From the NCBI RefSeq assembly GCF_000718305.1, contig NZ_JOFQ01000028.1:13278-77277 (forward strand): a stretch of 64,000 nt of DNA. Reading direction: 5' to 3'. Within the stretch, counting starts at the first letter, position 1, and each line of letters opens with the position of its first letter. A program made the position numbers and the translations under genes. The notes beneath the pieces were generated by a model. It saw only the letters and a list, made by a program, of their open reading frames with translations, was not told the DNA's origin and did no database searches. The stretch comes from Streptomyces niger. Lineage in GTDB: Bacteria; Actinomycetota; Actinomycetes; Streptomycetales; Streptomycetaceae. Of this stretch, positions 53,381 through 62,249 are shown one piece after another.

Positions 53381-54558
53381 CGCCGACACCCCCGCGACCA
53401 CCGTCCCCTAACAACACCCCCCACCACTCACCGGCACCGCCCCCGCCACCGGCACCAGCACCGTCATCGCCACCGGCACCGGTATCGGAGCCGCCACCGT
53501 CATCGGCATCGACACCGGCATCGCCACCACCACTGCCACTGTCACCGCCACCGGCATCGGTATCGGCGCCGACAACGCTGTCACCAACGGCCCCGCTCTC
53601 GCCGATGGCTTCGCCCCCGCCCCCGTCGCCGCTACGCCTCGCCTACGGAACGAATGGCCTCACCGACCTGCGCCTGACCGACGCCCTCTCCCTCCTCTCC
53701 GACCTCGGCTACGACGGCGTCGCCCTCACCCTCGACCACATGCATCTCGACCCCCTCGCCCCGGGCCTGGCCGCCCGCACCGCGCGGGTCGCCGAGACAC
53801 TACGAGCCACGAATCTCGCCGTCGCCATCGAAACCGGCGCCCGCTACGTACTCGACCCGCGCCGCAAACACCACCCCACTCTCATCGACCCCGACCCGCA
53901 GGCTCGCGCCGCCCGCGCCGATCTGCTGCGCACCGCCGTACGCATCGGCGCCGACCTGGGCGCCATCGCCGTGCACTGCTTCAGCGGCATACGTGATCCC
54001 GGCAGCAAGGACACCGACTCCTGGCAGCGCCTGGCCGCCGCCCTGACCCCGGTCGCCGAGGCGGCCTCCGACGCCGGGCTGCCGCTCGCCGTGGAGCCGG
54101 AACCCGGACACCTCCTCTCCGACCTCGCCGGTTTCCATCACCTCCGTACGCTGATGTGCGAACCCGACCCGGCCGTACTCGGGCTGACCCTGGACATCGG
54201 CCACTGCCAGTGCCTGGAACCGCTGACACCCGCTGAGTGCATACGCGCCGCCGCCCCCTGGACGCGGCACGTCCAGCTGGAGGACATGCGTCGCGGCGTC
54301 CACGAGCACCTGCCCTTCGGAGACGGCGAGATCGACTTCCCCCCGGTGCTCGCCGCCCTCCGCGACACCACCTACCAAGGCCTGGTGAGCGTCGAGTTGC
54401 CCCGCCACTCCCACGCCGGCCCCACCCAGGCCCAAGCCTCCCTCCACTTCCTCCGCTCCACTCTCACCAAGACTCTCCAGTCCCCAGCCCGAACCGCCAC
54501 CACCGCAACCGCCGCCACCGCAACCGCCACCACCCGTAACGGAGGTGACTCGTCCTGA
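53377..54558 (+). CDS. sugar phosphate isomerase/epimerase (xylose-isomerase-like), Pro-rich extension
   Basis: 393 residues. The first 85 or so are a Pro/Ser/Thr/Ala low-complexity stretch (PAPPPPPAPAPSSPPAPVSE); the barrel begins LRLAYGTNGLTDLRLTDALS. Metal ligands are in LAVEPEPGHLLSDL, LGLTLDIGHCQCLEP and HVQLEDMRRGVHEHLPFGDG. An internal ATG at about 53605 would remove the extension. Both ends overlap neighbours (ATGA and CTGA). It belongs to the Ebo-type cassette as a TIM-barrel partner of EboE. Confidence 0.87.
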   Translation: MTPTPPRPPSPNNTPHHSPAPPPPPAPAPSSPPAPVSEPPPSSASTPASPPPLPLSPPPASVSAPTTLSPTAPLSPMASPPPPSPLRLAYGTNGLTDLRLTDALSLLSDLGYDGVALTLDHMHLDPLAPGLAARTARVAETLRATNLAVAIETGARYVLDPRRKHHPTLIDPDPQARAARADLLRTAVRIGADLGAIAVHCFSGIRDPGSKDTDSWQRLAAALTPVAEAASDAGLPLAVEPEPGHLLSDLAGFHHLRTLMCEPDPAVLGLTLDIGHCQCLEPLTPAECIRAAAPWTRHVQLEDMRRGVHEHLPFGDGEIDFPPVLAALRDTTYQGLVSVELPRHSHAGPTQAQASLHFLRSTLTKTLQSPARTATTATAATATATTRNGGDSS

Positions 54559-55514
54559 CCCCCGACGACGCTTGGATCGCCCGTCTCGACAAGGCGCTCC
54601 GCGACCGCCTCGGTGGTGGCGCCCGCGCCTGGCTGGACGAGGCCCTCGCCGAAGCCACCGCCCACGCCGCCGCATCCGGAGCCACCGCCCGGAGGCCCGC
54701 CCCCGGGGACACCATCACGGGCCCCCGCGCCGCAGCCACCCCGGCGGCACCCGCCCCCGGCCCGGGAACCCCGGCGGCACCAGCCTCCGGCGCAACCGCT
54801 CCGGCGACCCCCGCTCCCGCCCGAGACACTCCCACCCCCGCCGTGTGGGAGATGCGGTTCGCGTCCGCCGGGCGGCACTGCGTGCGGGGGGAACCGCCGC
54901 ATCATGCCGACCCGGAGGCCGCCGAAGCCGCGCGCGTGCTGATCCTGTGCGCCGCCCGAGCCGACGGCCCCACCGTCACTCGGCTCTACGAGCACGGCAC
55001 GGCCGCCGAGCGCCGGGCCGTACTCTCCGCACTGCCGCAGCTGCCGTTGGGCACCGACGGTCGTGCCGGCGTGCCGCTCATCGAGGACGCCTTGCGGACG
55101 AACGACACGCGGTTGGTCGCCGCGGCCGTGGGCCCGTACGCCGCACGGCATCTCGATGCGCACGCCTGGCGGCACGCCGTGCTCAAGTGCCTGTTCACCG
55201 GTGTGTCGGTGGACGCCGTCGCCGGTCTCGCCGAACGCTCTCGCGGTGACGCCGAACTCGCCCGCATGCTCGGCGACTACGCCCGCGAACGCACCTCAGC
55301 CGGCCGTCCCGTACCCGACGATCTTCCTCGCGTCCTCGCACTCACCCAGATGTCCCCCCTGTCCGCCGACGTGTCCGCCGGCCCGTCCGTCAGATCGCCC
55401 TCCAGCTCGGCCACCGGCCCGTCCGTCAGGCCGTCCGCCAGCTGCTCGTCCACCGGCCCGTCCGCCAGCTCGTCCACCGGTCCGTCCTTCGGCCCGTCCT
55501 CCGAGGAGGCGTAA
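54555..55514 (+). CDS. eboA: EboA-domain protein, CTG start
   Basis: 319 residues. The frame has TGA at 54546-54548 and no ATG, GTG or TTG before strong coding begins; CTG 54555 lies six bases after GGAGGTGA and overlaps the isomerase stop (CTGA), so it is the likely start. It reads TPDDAWIARLDKALRDRLGG, an Ala/Pro/Thr linker, then the EboA domain (PEAAEAARVLILCAARADGP, WRHAVLKCLFTGVSVDAVAG, DAELARMLGDYARERTSAGR). A Ser/Pro tail repeats TGPS. EboA function is unknown; the Ebo cassette has been tied to metabolite export. Confidence 0.85.
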   Translation: MTPDDAWIARLDKALRDRLGGGARAWLDEALAEATAHAAASGATARRPAPGDTITGPRAAATPAAPAPGPGTPAAPASGATAPATPAPARDTPTPAVWEMRFASAGRHCVRGEPPHHADPEAAEAARVLILCAARADGPTVTRLYEHGTAAERRAVLSALPQLPLGTDGRAGVPLIEDALRTNDTRLVAAAVGPYAARHLDAHAWRHAVLKCLFTGVSVDAVAGLAERSRGDAELARMLGDYARERTSAGRPVPDDLPRVLALTQMSPLSADVSAGPSVRSPSSSATGPSVRPSASCSSTGPSASSSTGPSFGPSSEEA

Positions 55515-55519
55515 CCCCG

Positions 55520-56368
55520 ATGCGTATCTTCGATCCGCACATCCACATGACCTCCCGCACCACCGACGACTACGAGGCCATGTACGCGGCGGGCGTGCGC
55601 GCCCTCGTCGAGCCGGCCTTCTGGCTGGGGCAGCCGCGGACCTCACCGGCGAGCTTCTTCGACTATTTCGACTCCCTTCTCGGCTGGGAGCCCTTCCGGG
55701 CCGCCCAGCACGGCATCGCCCATCACTGCACCATCGCGCTCAACCCCAAAGAGGCGAACGACCCCCGCTGTACCCCCGTCCTCGACGCACTGCCCCGCTA
55801 CCTCGTAAAAGACTCGGTCGTCGCCGTCGGCGAGATCGGCTACGACTCGATGACCCCGGCCGAGGACCACGCTCTGGCCGCTCAGCTCCAACTCGCCGCG
55901 GACCACGGCCTGCCGGCCCTCGTCCACACCCCCCACCGCGACAAGGCCGCCGGGCTCAAACGCACCCTCGACGTCCTGCGCGAATCCGACCTTCCCCCCG
56001 ATCGTGTCGTCCTGGACCATCTCAATGAAACAACCGTAGGGGATGCCACTGACAGTGGCTGCTGGCTGGGCTTTTCCATCTATCCGGACACCAAGATGGA
56101 CCCGGAGCGGATGGTGCGGATCCTCCGCGTGCACGGCACGGAGCGGGTGCTCGTCAACTCCGCGGCCGACTGGGGCCGCAGCGACCCGCTGAAGACCCGG
56201 CACGTCGGCGAGGCCATGCTCGCGGCCGGCTTCTCCGACGACGAAGTGGACCAGGTGCTCTGGCGCAACCCCGTCGCCTTCTACGGCCAAAGCGGGCGGC
56301 TGACCCTGGACATCGCCGACCCCGGCGCCCTCCACGAGGGCAACTCCATCCTCCGCGGCGGGGAATGA
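55520..56368 (+). CDS. eboB: TatD-family metal-dependent hydrolase (EboB type)
   Basis: 282 residues. Metal site HxH in MRIFDPHIHMTSRTTDDYEA, Glu in VVAVGEIGYDSMTPAE, His in LPALVHTPHRDKAAG, and the last Asp in VLVNSAADWGRSDPLK. These mark the TatD/amidohydrolase fold; Ebo-cassette members probably hydrolyse a small metabolite rather than DNA. ATG 55520 is five bases after the eboA stop, so tightly coupled. Confidence 0.92.
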   Translation: MRIFDPHIHMTSRTTDDYEAMYAAGVRALVEPAFWLGQPRTSPASFFDYFDSLLGWEPFRAAQHGIAHHCTIALNPKEANDPRCTPVLDALPRYLVKDSVVAVGEIGYDSMTPAEDHALAAQLQLAADHGLPALVHTPHRDKAAGLKRTLDVLRESDLPPDRVVLDHLNETTVGDATDSGCWLGFSIYPDTKMDPERMVRILRVHGTERVLVNSAADWGRSDPLKTRHVGEAMLAAGFSDDEVDQVLWRNPVAFYGQSGRLTLDIADPGALHEGNSILRGGE

Positions 56369-56383
56369 GGAGGCGAAGAACCG

Positions 56384-57709
56384 ATGCGTTTCCGGCACCC
56401 CGACGGCTCCACCATCCACCTCGCGTACTGCACCAACGTCCACCCGGCCGAAACGCTGGACGGCGTCCTCGACCAGCTGCGCGACCACTGCGAGCCCGTA
56501 CGCAAACGGCTCGGCCGCGACCGGCTCGGCATCGGCCTCTGGCTGGCGCGCGCCGCGGCCCGCGTGCTGTCCACCGATCCCTCGGCCCTCCGCCTCCTGC
56601 GCAAGGAGCTGGACTCGCGCGGCCTGGAGGTGGTCACCCTCAACGGCTTCCCGTACGAAGGGTTCGGCGACAGCCAAGTCAAGTACCGGGTCTATCGGCC
56701 GGACTGGACCGAGCCCGCCCGGCTGGAGTACACCACCGACCTCGCCCGGTTGCTGACCGCGCTGCTGCCCGACGACGCCACCGAAGGCACCATCTCCACC
56801 CTTCCGCTCGCCTGGCGTACGGACTTCGACGAGCACCGACGCGCGACCGCACTGCAAGCGCTGCGCACCCTCAGCGCACGCCTGGACGCGCTCCAGGACA
56901 CCACCGGCCGCAACATCCGCGTCGGCCTGGAACCGGAGCCGGGCTGCACCATCGAAACACTCGCGGACGCCCTCGACGCCCTGACCGGTACGGGAGCTCT
57001 GACCGGTACGGACGCCCTGCCCGAGACACACGCCCTGGCCGGTACGGACGCCCTGATCGGTACGCCAGGCACACCGACCGGTACGCCAGGCACGCCGACC
57101 GGTACGCCAGGCACACCAACCGTCCCCACCCACCGCATCGGCGTCTGCGTCGACACCTGCCACCTCGCCACCTCCTTCGAGGAACCCGGTCCCGCGCTGG
57201 ACGCCCTGCACCGCGCGGGCATCCCCGTCGTCAAGACGCAGCTCTCCGCCGCCCTGCACGCCGAGCATCCCGAGCGGGCGGAGGTCCGCGACGCCCTCAA
57301 TGCCTTCGCCGAACCTCGCTTCCTGCACCAGACCCGCACCCGCACCGCGCAGGGACAACTGCTCGCCACCGACGACCTCGACGAGGCGCTCGGAAACCAC
57401 GATCGGGGGAGCGGTCCGGGGCTACCCACCGGCGCACCGTGGCGCGCCCACTTCCACGTACCGCTGCACGCACCGCCGCAGGCACCCCTCACCTCCACCC
57501 TGCCCGTGCTCCAGGACACGCTCGCCCGTCTCGTCGGCCCGGCCGCGCCACCGCGCACCCACCACCTGGAGGTCGAGACGTACACCTGGCAGGCCCTGCC
57601 GCCCGAGCTCCGGCCGCGTACCCGTGCCCGGCTCGCCGACGGCATCGCCGCCGAACTCGCCCTCGCCCGTGACCTGCTGACCGACCTCGGCCTCAAGGAG
57701 CTGCCATGA
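56384..57709 (+). CDS. eboE: metabolite traffic protein EboE (TIM barrel)
   Basis: 441 residues. MRFRHPDGSTIHLAYCTNVH is a typical EboE start; the barrel continues GLEVVTLNGFPYEGFGDSQV and NIRVGLEPEPGCTIETLADA. About residues 203-248 are a species-specific low-complexity insertion of ALTGTDAL and GTPGTPT repeats, encoded by three 21-bp units (57059-57121). After it the fold resumes with IGVCVDTCHLATSFEEPG. GAGGAGG precedes ATG 56384. The phosphodiesterase gene overlaps its stop. Confidence 0.9.
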   Translation: MRFRHPDGSTIHLAYCTNVHPAETLDGVLDQLRDHCEPVRKRLGRDRLGIGLWLARAAARVLSTDPSALRLLRKELDSRGLEVVTLNGFPYEGFGDSQVKYRVYRPDWTEPARLEYTTDLARLLTALLPDDATEGTISTLPLAWRTDFDEHRRATALQALRTLSARLDALQDTTGRNIRVGLEPEPGCTIETLADALDALTGTGALTGTDALPETHALAGTDALIGTPGTPTGTPGTPTGTPGTPTVPTHRIGVCVDTCHLATSFEEPGPALDALHRAGIPVVKTQLSAALHAEHPERAEVRDALNAFAEPRFLHQTRTRTAQGQLLATDDLDEALGNHDRGSGPGLPTGAPWRAHFHVPLHAPPQAPLTSTLPVLQDTLARLVGPAAPPRTHHLEVETYTWQALPPELRPRTRARLADGIAAELALARDLLTDLGLKELP

Positions 57710-59148
57710 CCGCGCCCGAGAGCAGCCCCGGCGACTCCGCCGACACCGCGGCGGCCCCCGCCGACCCCGCAGCGCCACCCCAGCCCCTCCTCGTCCTCGA
57801 CGTCGTCGGCCTCACGCCCCGTCTCCTCGACCACATGCCGCACCTGAAGGCGCTGGCCACGGACGGCTCGTACGTTCCGCTGCGTACCGTCCTGCCGGCC
57901 GTCACCTGCACGGTGCAGTCGACGATCCTCACCGGCGCGCTCCCCTCCCAGCACGGCATCGTCGGGAACGGCTGGTACTTCCGCGACGTCGGCGAGGTCC
58001 ACCTCTGGCGGCAACACAACGCCCTGGTCGGCGGCGACAAACTGTGGGACGCGGCCCGCCGCGCCCACCCCGGCTACACCGTCGCCAACATCTGCTGGTG
58101 GTACGCCATGGGTGCCGACGTCGACTGGACCGTCACACCCCGGCCCATCTACTACGCCGACGGCCGCAAGGAACCCGACTGCTACACCCGGCCGCCCGCC
58201 CTCCACGACGAACTCACCGACCTGCTGGGCCCCTTCCCCCTCTTCACCTACTGGGGGCCCACGGCCTCCCTCACCTCCTCCCGCTGGATCACCGACGCCA
58301 CCCGCCACGTCCTGCGCACCCGCCACCCCGACCTCACCCTCTGCTACCTGCCACACCTCGACTACGACCTGCAGCGCTACGGCCCCGACGACCCCCGCTC
58401 GCACGCGGCCGCCGCCGCACTCGACACCGTCATCGCCCCCCTCCTCGACGACGCCCGCTCGGCCGGCGTCACCGTCGTCGCCCTGTCCGAATACGGCATC
58501 ACCCGAGCCCGCCGCCCCGTCGACATCAACCGCACACTGCGCCGGGCCGGCCTGCTGGAGGTGCACACCCAGGACGGAATGGAATACCTCGACCCGACCG
58601 CCTCCCGGGCCTTCGCCGTAGCGGACCACCAGATCGCGCACGTCTACGTACGCCGCCCCGAGGACCTCGACGCCACCCGCGAAGCCCTCGCGGACCTGCC
58701 CGGCATCGCCGAACTCCTCGACGACGCGGGCAAGAAGCAGCACGGACTGGACCACCCGCGCGCCGGCGAACTCGTCGCCGTCGCCGAACCCGACGCGTGG
58801 TTCACGTACTACTACTGGCTCGACGACGCGCGCGCACCGGACTTCGCGCGCCTGGTCGAGATCCACCGCAAACCCGGCTACGACCCCGCCGAACTCTTCA
58901 TGGACCCGCGCGACCCCTACGTACGGCTACGCGCCGCCACCGCGCTCGCCCGCAAGAAGACCGGCATGCGCTACCGCATGGCCGTCGTCCCCCTCGATCC
59001 CGAGCCCGTACGCGGCAGTCACGGGCGTATCCCGGACCACGAGGACGACGGACCCGTCCTGATCTGTTCCACCGCAGGCACGCTCACCACCCCCCTCGCT
59101 GCGACCGACGTGAAGTCCTTGCTCCTCAAGCTTGCCGCACGGCACTGA
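57706..59148 (+). CDS. eboF: type I phosphodiesterase/nucleotide pyrophosphatase-like (EboF type)
   Basis: 480 residues, alkaline-phosphatase superfamily. PLLVLDVVGLTPRLLDHMPH contains the first metal Asp, RTVLPAVTCTVQSTILTGAL the catalytic Thr, CYLPHLDYDLQRYGPDDPRS and VVALSEYGITRARRPVDINR the remaining metal ligands. No signal peptide. It would hydrolyse a phosphodiester or phosphoester intermediate of the Ebo product. ATG overlaps the eboE stop. Confidence 0.88.
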   Translation: MTAPESSPGDSADTAAAPADPAAPPQPLLVLDVVGLTPRLLDHMPHLKALATDGSYVPLRTVLPAVTCTVQSTILTGALPSQHGIVGNGWYFRDVGEVHLWRQHNALVGGDKLWDAARRAHPGYTVANICWWYAMGADVDWTVTPRPIYYADGRKEPDCYTRPPALHDELTDLLGPFPLFTYWGPTASLTSSRWITDATRHVLRTRHPDLTLCYLPHLDYDLQRYGPDDPRSHAAAAALDTVIAPLLDDARSAGVTVVALSEYGITRARRPVDINRTLRRAGLLEVHTQDGMEYLDPTASRAFAVADHQIAHVYVRRPEDLDATREALADLPGIAELLDDAGKKQHGLDHPRAGELVAVAEPDAWFTYYYWLDDARAPDFARLVEIHRKPGYDPAELFMDPRDPYVRLRAATALARKKTGMRYRMAVVPLDPEPVRGSHGRIPDHEDDGPVLICSTAGTLTTPLAATDVKSLLLKLAARH

Positions 59149-59168
59149 CAATCGACCTTGGAGCCGTA

Positions 59169-60239
59169 ATGACCAGCGACGTTCCCAACCCGCGCACCTC
59201 ACGCCACCCCGAGCTCGCGCGCACCCTCGCCCGCCGAGGCTTCCTCGGCGTGGCCGCCGGCGCCACCGCCGCGGCCGTCCTCGGCGCCTCGCAGGCCCAG
59301 GCCGCGCAGGCCGGCCGGGCCCTCGACGCCGCGACCGTCGGCGGCCACCGCCCCGTCGTCCCGCCGGGCCGCCTCGGCATCCAGCTCTACACCCTCCGCG
59401 ACAAGACCTCGTCCCTCGGCTTCGCCAGAGTCTTCGAGGAACTGGCCCGCTACGGATACGACGAGGTCGAGTTCGCCGGGTACACCCAAGGCTCGGCCGG
59501 GCCCATCACCCTGGCCCAGCTGAAGCGACTGTTGCGGAACAACGGGCTGCGCGGCATCGGAAGCCACGTCGGCTACTACTCCTCCGACCCCAACGCGTAC
59601 ACCTTCGCCACCAACCTCACGAAGGTGCTCGACGACGCCGAGGCCCTCGGCCTGCCGTACGTGGGCACCGCCTCCGGTCCTGACCGTTACGGGAACACCG
59701 TCGACGGCTGGAAGCGTGCCGCCGAGGACTTCAACACCTACGGAGCGGCGGCCAGGGCCCGCGGCATGTACTTCTACCAGCACAATCACGCGGAGGAGTT
59801 CGCCTTCGCCACGGACGACCCGAAGGTGCGGCTCTACGACGTCCTCCTTGCGGAGACCGACCCCTCCCTCGTGCGGCTGGAGATGGACATCTACTGGGCG
59901 TACGTGGCGCAGCACCGTTTCTCCAAGCGCCCCGACGGCTCCCCGGCACCCTTCGAACCGCTCGACTACGTGCTCGCCGCCCCGGCCCGCTACCCGCTCT
60001 TCCACGTCAAGGACGGCGAGCACGACGAGGCCGAGCGGGACGGCTACCACATGGTCGACGTGGGCGACGGCGACATCGACTATCGCCGTTTCATCAGCCG
60101 CGTGGACCGCCTGCCCGGTCGCAAGTACCGCAACTGGCTCGTCGAACGCGACGACGCCGTGGACCCCGCCGCCAACCCCGCCGGCTCCCTCACCACGGCC
60201 CGCCGCTCCGCGAGCTACCTCCGTCACCTGCGCGGCTAG
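59169..60239 (+). CDS. Tat-exported sugar phosphate isomerase/epimerase-like TIM barrel
   Basis: 356 residues. The twin-arginine signal ARRGFLGVAAGATAAAVLGA ends in QAQAAQA. The barrel begins RLGIQLYTLRDKTSSLGFAR; ligands are in YFYQHNHAEEF, VRLEMDIYWAYVAQHRF and PLFHVKDGEHDEAERDGYHM. It lies 20 bp after the phosphodiesterase and closes the cassette. Export implies that it acts on a secreted or surface sugar, as the ThuA-DUF1080 and PQQ-type enzymes do. Confidence 0.9.
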   Translation: MTSDVPNPRTSRHPELARTLARRGFLGVAAGATAAAVLGASQAQAAQAGRALDAATVGGHRPVVPPGRLGIQLYTLRDKTSSLGFARVFEELARYGYDEVEFAGYTQGSAGPITLAQLKRLLRNNGLRGIGSHVGYYSSDPNAYTFATNLTKVLDDAEALGLPYVGTASGPDRYGNTVDGWKRAAEDFNTYGAAARARGMYFYQHNHAEEFAFATDDPKVRLYDVLLAETDPSLVRLEMDIYWAYVAQHRFSKRPDGSPAPFEPLDYVLAAPARYPLFHVKDGEHDEAERDGYHMVDVGDGDIDYRRFISRVDRLPGRKYRNWLVERDDAVDPAANPAGSLTTARRSASYLRHLRG

Positions 60240-60299
60240 CACCGCCTTCCGACACCGCCGCCCCTCACACCCCCTTCGTGCATCGTGCAGGCAGAGCAG

Positions 60300-60388
60300 C
60301 TGTCAGGACGGCTGCCAGGTCGGCTGCCAGGAAGGTGGTCGGGACGGCTGCCCGAAGGCGGCCAGGACGGTTGTCAGGACGGCTGCCG
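60300..60388. repeat. imperfect tandem GGACGGCTGCC repeats
   Basis: Five or six copies of a 10-15 bp unit related to (C)AGGACGGCTGCC fill most of the 261-bp gap between the Tat isomerase and chorismate mutase. No gene. The rest of the gap should hold the chorismate mutase promoter. Confidence 0.55.
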
Positions 60389-60500
60389 TTCCGGGTAGCC
60401 GCTCCGTGAGACGGCGGTTCCGCCCCTTACGTGCTCCTCGTCCGGGCCGGGTAGTGTGCCCCACGATCACGCACTACCCGACCCAGATTGGCGACACGAC

Positions 60501-60884
60501 ATGAGCGAGTGGACGCCCACCACGCCGACCACGACCGGCGAAGCCCCGCGCTCCCACGCGGCTTCGGTATCGGACGAGGCGGCGCGGGAGCGGCTGCTGT
60601 ACCTGCGCGGCAGCATCGACAACCTCGACGCCGCGCTGGTGCATCTGCTCGCCGAGCGCTTCAAGTGCACGCAGCAGGTCGGCGAGCTCAAGGCCCGGCA
60701 CAGCCTGCCGCCCGCCGACCCGGCCCGCGAGGCCACCCAGATCGCCCGCCTCCGCCGCCTCGCGGAAGACGCCAAACTCGACCCGGCCTTCGCCGAGAAG
60801 TTCCTCAACTTCATCATCGAAGAGGTCGTCCGCCACCACAAAGCGATCGCCAAGAACGCCGAAGCAGAAGAGAACGGCCGCTGA
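60501..60884 (+). CDS. chorismate mutase (AroQ type)
   Basis: 127 residues. After a 25-residue polar lead, LRGSIDNLDAALVHLLAERF holds the first catalytic Arg helix, KCTQQVGELKARHSLPPADP the second Arg/Lys, and FAEKFLNFIIEEVVRHHKAI the C-terminal helix; this is the all-helical AroQ fold. It converts chorismate to prephenate in Phe/Tyr synthesis. ATG 60501. A strong hairpin follows 40 bp after the stop. Confidence 0.93.
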   Translation: MSEWTPTTPTTTGEAPRSHAASVSDEAARERLLYLRGSIDNLDAALVHLLAERFKCTQQVGELKARHSLPPADPAREATQIARLRRLAEDAKLDPAFAEKFLNFIIEEVVRHHKAIAKNAEAEENGR

Positions 60885-60923
60885 CACCCCACCGGGGCAT
60901 CACCGACCGCCGCTCCTGTGCAA

Positions 60924-60953
60924 GTGAGCCGTGCCCTCAAGGGCACGGCTCAC
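60924..60953. terminator. 13-bp-stem, 4-nt-loop terminator
   Basis: GTGAGCCGTGCCC, loop TCAA, then the exact reverse complement. It sits between the convergent chorismate mutase and GNAT genes and can serve both. Confidence 0.85.
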
Positions 60954-60968
60954 TCGCTGCCGGCGCCC

Positions 60969-61535
60969 TCACAGCTCCCGTACGAACGACACGCGGTCCA
61001 GCCCCGGCCCGTCGTAGTCCGTGTGCACCTCCACCCCGTCCTCCGTACGGTCGCCCGCCTCGATCCGGAACCCCATCCGAGTGTGGTACGCGATGGAGTT
61101 CCGGTTCACCGGACTCGTGATGGAACGGACGCGGGACCGGCCGTGCTCCCGGACGAGGTCGAAGAACCGCTGGTAAAGGGCGCTGCCCAGCCCCCCGCGC
61201 TGCGCCTCCGGGTGCACACCCACGAAGTGGATGTAGGCCGTGTCGGGATCGGTCTGGGACAGAAAACCGATGAGGAAGGCCCGCAGCGCCGCCCCGCCCC
61301 TCGTGCCCGCCGGGTCAGGCTCCTCCACGAGAAGGCTCGTCCCCGCGAAGTGCTGCAGGAACAGCCGCGGCACCAGAAGACGGCGCTGCTGAGCACCCGC
61401 CTCGCCGCCCATACCGCCCCACCAGTCGGTCAGCGCCCCCTGAAGCGCCGCGTGGTCCGAGGGGCGCGGATGCCGCACCGTGAGGCCGGACACAAACGGC
61501 TCGAGCGATTCGTGGTCAGTCGATCGCACAGTCAT
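60969..61535 (-). CDS. GNAT-family N-acetyltransferase
   Basis: 188 residues. The acetyl-CoA loop is VHPEAQRGGLGSALYQRFFD (R/Q-x-x-G-x-G/A), and the end is NRNSIAYHTRMGFRIEAGD, both typical of GNAT enzymes. ATG 61535. It runs toward chorismate mutase and shares its terminator. The substrate is unknown. Confidence 0.92.
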   Translation of the reverse strand: MTVRSTDHESLEPFVSGLTVRHPRPSDHAALQGALTDWWGGMGGEAGAQQRRLLVPRLFLQHFAGTSLLVEEPDPAGTRGGAALRAFLIGFLSQTDPDTAYIHFVGVHPEAQRGGLGSALYQRFFDLVREHGRSRVRSITSPVNRNSIAYHTRMGFRIEAGDRTEDGVEVHTDYDGPGLDRVSFVREL

Positions 61536-61862
61536 ACGAGGAGCGTACGGGGATCACCATGGCTCCCCGCCAGCAGCTCACCCACCCTTCCCGGAGACGC
61601 AGGCGGAGCCGGGACCGAGGGCCGCTCGCCCCGACACCGCCCCCCTCTCCCACACCCCACCCACCGCTGGTAACCATCCGTACCACTCCCCAACACATGC
61701 CGTGATCAGCGCAAACGCCAAGACGAGGGCCACTCGTCACCTGCCCCGCCCCTCCCATAAGCGTCACTTATGTCCCCGCGGATACGGGTGTGAAACCCAC
61801 TCCGAAACCTTGGTATTGTTGTCCATGTCGCCGCGGGCAAGGCCCCGCGCCGACGACACCTG

Positions 61863-61947
61863 GTCCGGGTGGCGGAATGGCAGACGCGCTAGCTTGAGGT
61901 GCTAGTGCCCTTTATCGGGCGTGGGGGTTCAAGTCCCCCCTCGGACA
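61863..61947 (+). tRNA. tRNA-Leu (anticodon GAG)
   Basis: Acceptor arm GTCCGGG pairs with CTCGGAC; the D-arm is GGCGGAATGGCAGACGCG; the anticodon loop CTTGAGG gives GAG; there is a class II variable arm (GTGCCCTTTATCGGGC) and the T-arm GGGGGTTCAAGTCCCCC. CCA is not encoded. It is 85 nt long and reads CUC/CUU Leu codons. A hairpin follows at 61965. Confidence 0.95.
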
Positions 61948-61964
61948 CAACTCTCTCACCATCG

Positions 61965-61998
61965 AAGTGCTGGCCGGGAACGATCCCGACCAGCACTT
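61965..61998 (+). terminator. tRNA-Leu terminator hairpin
   Basis: AAGTGCTGG pairs with CCAGCACTT, with CGGG/CCCG inside; T-rich TTTGCTTTG follows. It starts 18 bp after the tRNA. Confidence 0.75.
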
Positions 61999-62075
61999 TG
62001 CTTTGTGCGTGGTGATAGTCCATGCGTACGCCGAGCTCGGCGTACGCTGCTGGTCGAACAGGCGCCGGGACGAGG

Positions 62076-62243
62076 GAGCCCACCGGTTACTGGATGACCA
62101 ACCTGCCCGCCCCCCCCGCTCGCGGCTCTGGGCGGCGGGCCAAGATGTGCTGGTGTATCGAGCACGATTACCGCGAACGGAAGCACGGCCTGGGCCTGGA
62201 GCACTTCAAAGGCCGCACCTGGCGCGGCTGGCAGTCTGCAAGG
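62076..62243 (+). pseudogene. IS701-type transposase C-terminal remnant
   Basis: EPTGYWMTNLPAP, then AKMCWCIEHDYRERKHGLG and LEHFKGRTWRGW, match the conserved 'YWLSNLP...RIEHDYRELKHGLGLDHFEGR' end of IS701/IS4-like transposases. Only about 56 codons are left, without start or DDE residues. It sits 130 bp downstream of tRNA-Leu, a usual landing zone for mobile DNA. Confidence 0.7.
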
Positions 62244-62249
62244 TGAATG

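Noticed and set aside
61863-62243. Integrated element bounded by duplicated tRNA 3' end
   Set aside because: No second copy of the tRNA 3' sequence or integrase was seen within the window.
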